64,000 nucleotides of DNA from Streptomyces gelaticus (GTDB lineage Bacteria; Actinomycetota; Actinomycetes; Streptomycetales; Streptomycetaceae): assembly GCF_014649535.1 (NCBI RefSeq), contig NZ_BMTF01000002.1, positions 186,001 through 250,000 of the forward strand. Direction: 5' to 3'. Positions 58,026 to 64,000 of this stretch are shown piece after piece. Both the position numbers and the translations under genes were made by a program. The notes beneath the pieces are model-generated. The model searched no databases, was not told the origin of the DNA, and worked only from the letters and a program-made list of their open reading frames with translations. Each line of letters starts with the position of its first letter. Position 1 is the stretch's first letter.

Positions 58026-58951
58026 GCCCGATCCGCGACGCGTTCGCCGAGCAGGCCCTGGGGGCGCAGCAGCAGGACGATGATGAGGAGGACGAAGGCC
58101 CATACGTCCTTCCAGGCGCCGCCGCCGAAGAGTTCCATGCCGGGGACGTTGCTCATGTAGCCGGTGGCGAGGGATTCGGCGATGCCGAGGACGACGCCGC
58201 CGAGCATGGCGCCGTAGATGTTGCCGATGCCGCCGAGTACGGCTGCGGTGAAGGCCTTGAGGCCCATGATGAAGCCCATTCGGAAGCCGATCTGGCCGTT
58301 CTTGAGCCCGTAGGCGACGGCGGCGACGGCGGCGAACGCGGCGCCGATGGCGAAGGCCATGACGATGATGCGGTCGGTGTTGATGCCCATGAGCTTGGCG
58401 GTGTCGGGGTCCTGGCTGGTGGCCTGCATGCCGCGGCCGGCGCGGGTCTTGGAGACGAAGAGCCCGAGGGCGAGCATGCAGATGGGTGCCGTGATCAGGA
58501 CGAAGAGGTCACCGCGTTGGATGTGGGCGCCGAAGATGTCGATCGCTTCGCCCTTGAATTGGGGGAAGGGGTGGTCCTTCTTGGCGTCGGGGTACCACTT
58601 CCAGATGGCCTGCTGGAGTGCGAGGGAGAGTCCGATCGCGGTGATGAGCGGGGCCAGTCGTGGGGCGGTGCGCAGGGGCCGGTAGGCGAAGCGTTCGGCG
58701 GCTGCGCTGACGGCGACGGAGCATATGACGCCGCCGATGATCATGATGGGGATGATTGCGAGGAGGGAGACACCGGCCGGCATCCAGAGGTACACGGTGA
58801 GAGCTCCGAAGCCTCCGATCATGAAGATCTCGCCGTGGGCGAAGTTGATGAGCTGGATGATTCCGTAGACCATCGTGTAGCCGATCGCGATGAGTCCGTA
58901 CATCGCGCCGAGGATGAGTCCATTGGCCAGCTGTTGCGGCAGTTCGTTCAC
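58022..58951 (-). CDS. livH: Branched-chain amino acid ABC transporter permease LivH
   Basis: The 309-residue integral membrane protein has about eight helices and the LivH features: NGLILGAMYGLIAIGYTMVYG at the start, NFAHGEIFMIG, and AAVLGGIGNIYGAMLGGVVLGI near the end. It pairs with LivM. The gene follows livK after an intergenic hairpin that probably lowers readthrough, so that the binding protein is made in excess. Length is normal. Confidence 0.95.
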   Translation of the reverse strand: MNELPQQLANGLILGAMYGLIAIGYTMVYGIIQLINFAHGEIFMIGGFGALTVYLWMPAGVSLLAIIPIMIIGGVICSVAVSAAAERFAYRPLRTAPRLAPLITAIGLSLALQQAIWKWYPDAKKDHPFPQFKGEAIDIFGAHIQRGDLFVLITAPICMLALGLFVSKTRAGRGMQATSQDPDTAKLMGINTDRIIVMAFAIGAAFAAVAAVAYGLKNGQIGFRMGFIMGLKAFTAAVLGGIGNIYGAMLGGVVLGIAESLATGYMSNVPGMELFGGGAWKDVWAFVLLIIVLLLRPQGLLGERVADRA

Positions 58952-58985
58952 CGCAGGGCCTCCGTGGAGTGGTTCGGATATGGCA

Positions 58986-59017
58986 CCGCGCGGGAGGCTG
59001 GTAGCGCTCCCGCGCGG
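58986..59017 (-). terminator. Hairpin between livK and livH (attenuator)
   Basis: CCGCGCGGGAG (58986-58996) pairs perfectly with CTCCCGCGCGG (59007-59017) around 10 bases. Placed inside the operon, it probably acts as a partial terminator. Confidence 0.7.
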
Positions 59018-59054
59018 TCTGGTGTGGGTTGTCAGGCGTGGGCCGGGGAGCTGG

Positions 59055-60287
59055 TTACGGCTTGTAGGCCTCGCTGAGCTTGGAGGTCCACTTGCCGCCG
59101 TTGACCTGGTAGGCGGTCATCATGGTGTTGGTGGTGTCGCCGTATTCGTCGAAGGAGACGGGGCCGGTGACGCCGTCGAACTTGACCTTGGCCATGGCTG
59201 CGAGGACCTTGGCGCGGGCGTCGTCGCCGGTGGGGAGCTTGCCGCCGTTGTCGGCGACGGCGATCTTGACGGCTTCGATGATCGACCAGGTGGCGTCGTA
59301 GGTGCCGCCGCCGTAGGCCTCGTAGGCGTCCTTGTATCCGGCGGTCTTGTAGTCCGCGATGAACTTCTTGGCCGAGTCGAGTTCTTCGACGGGCTTGCCG
59401 ACGGAGGTGGCGATGTCGCCCTGGGCCTTCTTGTTCAGCTTGATGAAGTCGGCGCTGTACATGCCGTCGCCGCCCATGAGGGGGATCTGGACGCTGTCCT
59501 TGAGCTGCTGGCTCAGGGGTGCGCCGGCGGGGTATTCGCCGCCGTAGTAGACGGCCTTGGCGCCGGACTTCTTGACCTTGGTGACGACGGCGTTGAAGTC
59601 GCGGTCGTCGGGGTTGACGTGGTCGTTGCCGACGATCTTGCCGCCGAGGGTGGTGAAGGTGTTCTTGAAGGATGCGGCGAGGCCGGCGCCGTAGGGCTTC
59701 TGGTCGTCGATGAGGTAGACCTGCTTGATCTTCGCGTTGTTGAAGAGGTACTTCGCTGCGAAGGCGCCCTGGATCTGGTCCGTGGTGGCGGTGCGGAAGT
59801 AGGTCTTGAAGGGGCGCTTCTTGTCGCCGGTCTTCCAGTTCTCGCCCTGGGTGAGTTCGGTGCCGGTGTTGGCGGGGGAGATCTGGGTGAGGCCGGCGTC
59901 GTTGAGCGGCTTCTGCATCGACTGGGAGACGCCGGAGTTCAGGGGGCCGACGACGCCGAGGACGGTTTCGTCGTCGATGAACTTCTGGGCGTTCTGCTGG
60001 CCGACGGAGGGCTGTGCCTGGTCGTCGAGGGGTTTGACCTCGAATTTGATGCCGGGGACGGTCTTTTCCTTGTTGGCCGTCTGGGCGGCGAGGTCGGCGG
60101 AGTTCTTGATGCCGAGGCCGAGGGCGGACAGGTCGCCGGTGATGGGCGCGTCGACGCCGATGACGACGGTCTGGGTGCCGCCGCTGTCGCTGCTCTTGTT
60201 GCTGTCGTCGCGCGACCCGCAGGCGGTGAGGGTGAGTGCTCCGGTGGTGAGCACGGTGGTGAGTATGAGCAAAGAACGGTGTCGCAC
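59055..60287 (-). CDS. livK: Branched-chain amino acid-binding lipoprotein LivK
   Basis: The 410-residue periplasmic-type binding protein has a lipoprotein signal (hydrophobic core then LTAC, lipid on Cys23), so it is anchored to the outer face of the membrane. The mature protein has the type I fold: VIGVDAPITGDLSALG, then VGPLNSGVSQSMQ and PLMGGDGMYSADFI. A GTG start follows AAAGGA at seven bases. It captures leucine-type ligands for LivHMGF. It leads the operon. Confidence 0.93.
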   Translation of the reverse strand: MRHRSLLILTTVLTTGALTLTACGSRDDSNKSSDSGGTQTVVIGVDAPITGDLSALGLGIKNSADLAAQTANKEKTVPGIKFEVKPLDDQAQPSVGQQNAQKFIDDETVLGVVGPLNSGVSQSMQKPLNDAGLTQISPANTGTELTQGENWKTGDKKRPFKTYFRTATTDQIQGAFAAKYLFNNAKIKQVYLIDDQKPYGAGLAASFKNTFTTLGGKIVGNDHVNPDDRDFNAVVTKVKKSGAKAVYYGGEYPAGAPLSQQLKDSVQIPLMGGDGMYSADFIKLNKKAQGDIATSVGKPVEELDSAKKFIADYKTAGYKDAYEAYGGGTYDATWSIIEAVKIAVADNGGKLPTGDDARAKVLAAMAKVKFDGVTGPVSFDEYGDTTNTMMTAYQVNGGKWTSKLSEAYKP

Positions 60288-60940
60288 GAAAGGTCCTTTC
60301 CCTGGCGCGGCCTCCTCTGCTTGAGGTGCCGTGTCGTTCGCCGGGCCGTACTGGGTGGTACAGGGCCGTGCTGCAGACGCGCCCGGCGGCGCGGTGACTG
60401 GCGGTGACTCTAGGCGTAGGTGTGGGGGTCGGGGATGGGTCCGCCGCAGGATGTGACTGTCTTGTTATGCCGTTGAGCAAGGCTTGAGGTGGCTGTGCGG
60501 ACATGTACGGCTTTTTACTGGACGGTGAAGTGACCGCATTCTGAGAACGCGCAGCTCTGCTAAGGGGCTTGAGCCGATCATGGTGCTGTCGTGCGAGGTG
60601 GGGAGGGGTGTGGTGTGTGCGGGCATGGCGGGGTGCCCGGGTGGCTGAGGGGGGCCGGGCCGGGGGGCCGTGTGGGGCGTCGACGAACCGGAGGATGGTT
60701 ACGCTGTGTCACATCGGCGGTGATCTGGTCGACGCGGTGTTGTGTGTGCGGGGTGCGGGGCCGGTGTGTTCGCGGTGCCGAGTGGGCCACACAACATGGT
60801 TCTCGGTCAAGGGAGTTGGCGTTTCCCGTTGCCAATTGCCCGTGGCGGTGGGGTGGTTGTGTGCGGGTATGACGCTGCCCGGCCGGATTGTGTTCCGGCC
60901 GGGCAGTGGTGCCGCGGTGTGTTCGGTGTGTTCCGGTCCG
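60288..60940. other. Intergenic region upstream of livK
   Basis: This 653-base region should contain the livK promoter (minus strand, near 60330-60480), though no clean -35/-10 pair is visible. A plus-strand frame through it starts after GGAGG near 60695 but encodes a Cys/Trp/Arg-rich chain and runs antisense into the thioesterase gene, so I do not accept it. The hairpin at 60875-60906 belongs to the thioesterase gene. Confidence 0.5.
60875..60906 (-). terminator. Terminator after the thioesterase gene
   Basis: CTGCCCGGCCGGA (60875-60887) pairs perfectly with TCCGGCCGGGCAG (60894-60906) around TTGTGT, 34 bases past the stop. Confidence 0.9.
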
Positions 60941-61411
60941 TCAGGCGGCGCCGGGGCGGGGGGCGTCGCGGAGCATGCAGGTGAGGCGTGCGGTGCAGAC
61001 CCGCTTGTCCTGTTCGTCGGTGATGGTGATCTCGTACGTGGCGGTGGAGCGGCCGCGGTGTACGGGGGTGGCGACGCCGGTGACGAGTCCGCTGCGTACG
61101 CCGCGGTGGTGGGTGCAGTTCAGGTCGACGCCGACGGCGAGCTTGGTGCTGCCGCCGTGGAGCATGGAGCCGATGGAGCCGAGGGTCTCGGCGAGGACGG
61201 CGGAGGCGCCGCCGTGCAGGAGTCCGTAGGGCTGGGTGTTGCCCTCGACGGGCATGGTGCCGACGACACGGTCCGCGGAGGCTTCGACGATGGTGACGCC
61301 CATGCGTTCGCCGAGGTGGCCGGCGGAGAAGAGGGCGGGCAGGTCGACGCCGATTGCGGCGTACTCGTCGATGATCTCCTGGGGGAACTTGGGTGTGGTG
61401 TGCTCGCCCAT
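60941..61411 (-). CDS. Hotdog-fold thioesterase, PaaI family
   Basis: The 156-residue protein should hydrolyse an acyl- or phenylacetyl-CoA thioester. The PaaI motif LLHGGASAVLAETLGSIG carries the HGG and the catalytic acid, and AVGVDLNCTHHRGVRSG follows. GGAG precedes the ATG. It stands alone between livK and the oxidoreductase gene, each with its own terminator, so context does not point to a substrate. It could spare CoA during overload of the catabolic pathways in this window, but that is inference. Confidence 0.87.
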   Translation of the reverse strand: MGEHTTPKFPQEIIDEYAAIGVDLPALFSAGHLGERMGVTIVEASADRVVGTMPVEGNTQPYGLLHGGASAVLAETLGSIGSMLHGGSTKLAVGVDLNCTHHRGVRSGLVTGVATPVHRGRSTATYEITITDEQDKRVCTARLTCMLRDAPRPGAA

Positions 61412-61493
61412 GGGCCTGCTCCGATCGTCTGCGGTGGTTCACAGCTTCGGTGCTGTGTACATCGTTCTTATCAGACGACTGAGCGGGTGCTTA

Positions 61494-61520
61494 GGTCCCG
61501 TCCGGGGATCGGGCGGGACC
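61494..61520 (-). terminator. Terminator after the molybdopterin oxidoreductase gene
   Basis: An 11-bp stem (61494-61504 with 61510-61520, one G-T pair) and a 5-base loop lie 85 bases past the stop. Confidence 0.75.
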
Positions 61521-61604
61521 CCCGGATTCCGGGTGTTTGGCGCCCGCTCCCGTGACGTCCCGGCGGCCTGTACGCCTTGCGGCACCGCTCCTGTCCGCCT
61601 CCGC

Positions 61605-63908
<2,304 letters not shown>

Positions 63909-64000
63909 GGTGTGCTCCCCTTTGATCCGACTGCGAAGCCGAGCGGTGCGCGGTGCGCATCGAGGCTGTCCTTGTTTCTCCTGGGATCCTGTCACGCGGC

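Noticed and set aside
60695..61555. Plus-strand frame upstream of livK running antisense through the thioesterase gene
   Set aside because: It has a GGAGG before an ATG, but the product is Cys/Trp/Arg-rich and the second half mirrors a clear PaaI gene.

Overview
The window is high-GC actinobacterial DNA, almost certainly from a Streptomyces chromosome. Codons end overwhelmingly in G or C, genes are tightly packed with GTG, TTG and four-base ATGA/GTGA overlaps, and several products are streptomycete hallmarks: a trypsin nearly identical to Streptomyces griseus trypsin, a Liv transport operon, an ANTAR regulator of the PdtaR type, and a YdeP-type molybdopterin oxidoreductase. I see no phage, insertion sequence, CRISPR array or origin. 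All gene names rest on motif reading and remembered family sequences, not on searches.

Layout. 1-302 is the end of a VIT1/CCC1-type gene, closed by a 30-bp perfect hairpin. 792-6828 is gltBD (glutamate synthase). 6942-9912 holds a rhomboid protease, a VWA protein, a HutD-like protein and a PPOX-fold protein. 9892-22560 is a catabolic locus that matches, gene by gene, the KstR2 regulon of steroid-degrading actinobacteria (degradation of the C/D-ring intermediate HIP): fadE32, fadE31 and an enoyl-CoA hydratase on one side; ipdF, a KstR2-like TetR and fadA6 on the other; then echA20-ipdA-ipdB-ipdC and an Rv3548c-like SDR. A cold-shock gene and a DEAD-box helicase gene (15985-18044) sit in the middle. 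Both divergent promoters of the locus carry near-identical 18-bp palindromes that resemble the KstR2 operator.

22626-28432 is mixed: an HEXXH protein, the secreted trypsin, a GH35 beta-galactosidase with an AraC regulator, a chorismate mutase and an unknown protein. 28536-42586 is a complete aromatic meta-cleavage pathway. The leftward operon encodes an extradiol dioxygenase, a biphenyl-type Rieske dioxygenase (alpha, ferredoxin, reductase, beta), a C-C hydrolase, a dihydrodiol dehydrogenase and an acyl-CoA ligase. The rightward genes encode a quinone-oxidoreductase-like enzyme, an IclR regulator and the hydratase/dehydrogenase/aldolase set that yields pyruvate and acetyl-CoA. Two IclR-like 17-bp palindromes lie at the two divergent promoters.

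42911-52838 carries pepN, a DesA/DesB-like siderophore precursor pair without desC/desD, a Tat-exported 5'-nucleotidase, a SIMPL protein and pyk. This block has a strong C-over-G and A-over-T bias on the top strand whatever the gene direction, and the bias stops abruptly inside pyk near 52.16 kb. 52847-53852 holds a two-motif LAGLIDADG endonuclease gene and an unusual short-variable-loop tRNA with a CAA anticodon, bracketed by 16-bp direct repeats. 53910-64000 holds pdtaR, the livKHMGF operon, a hotdog thioesterase and the YdeP-type oxidoreductase.

The most interesting signals are the two adjacent catabolic systems with their shared operators, the odd tRNA with its flanking repeats and LAGLIDADG neighbour, and the composition breakpoint within pyk.
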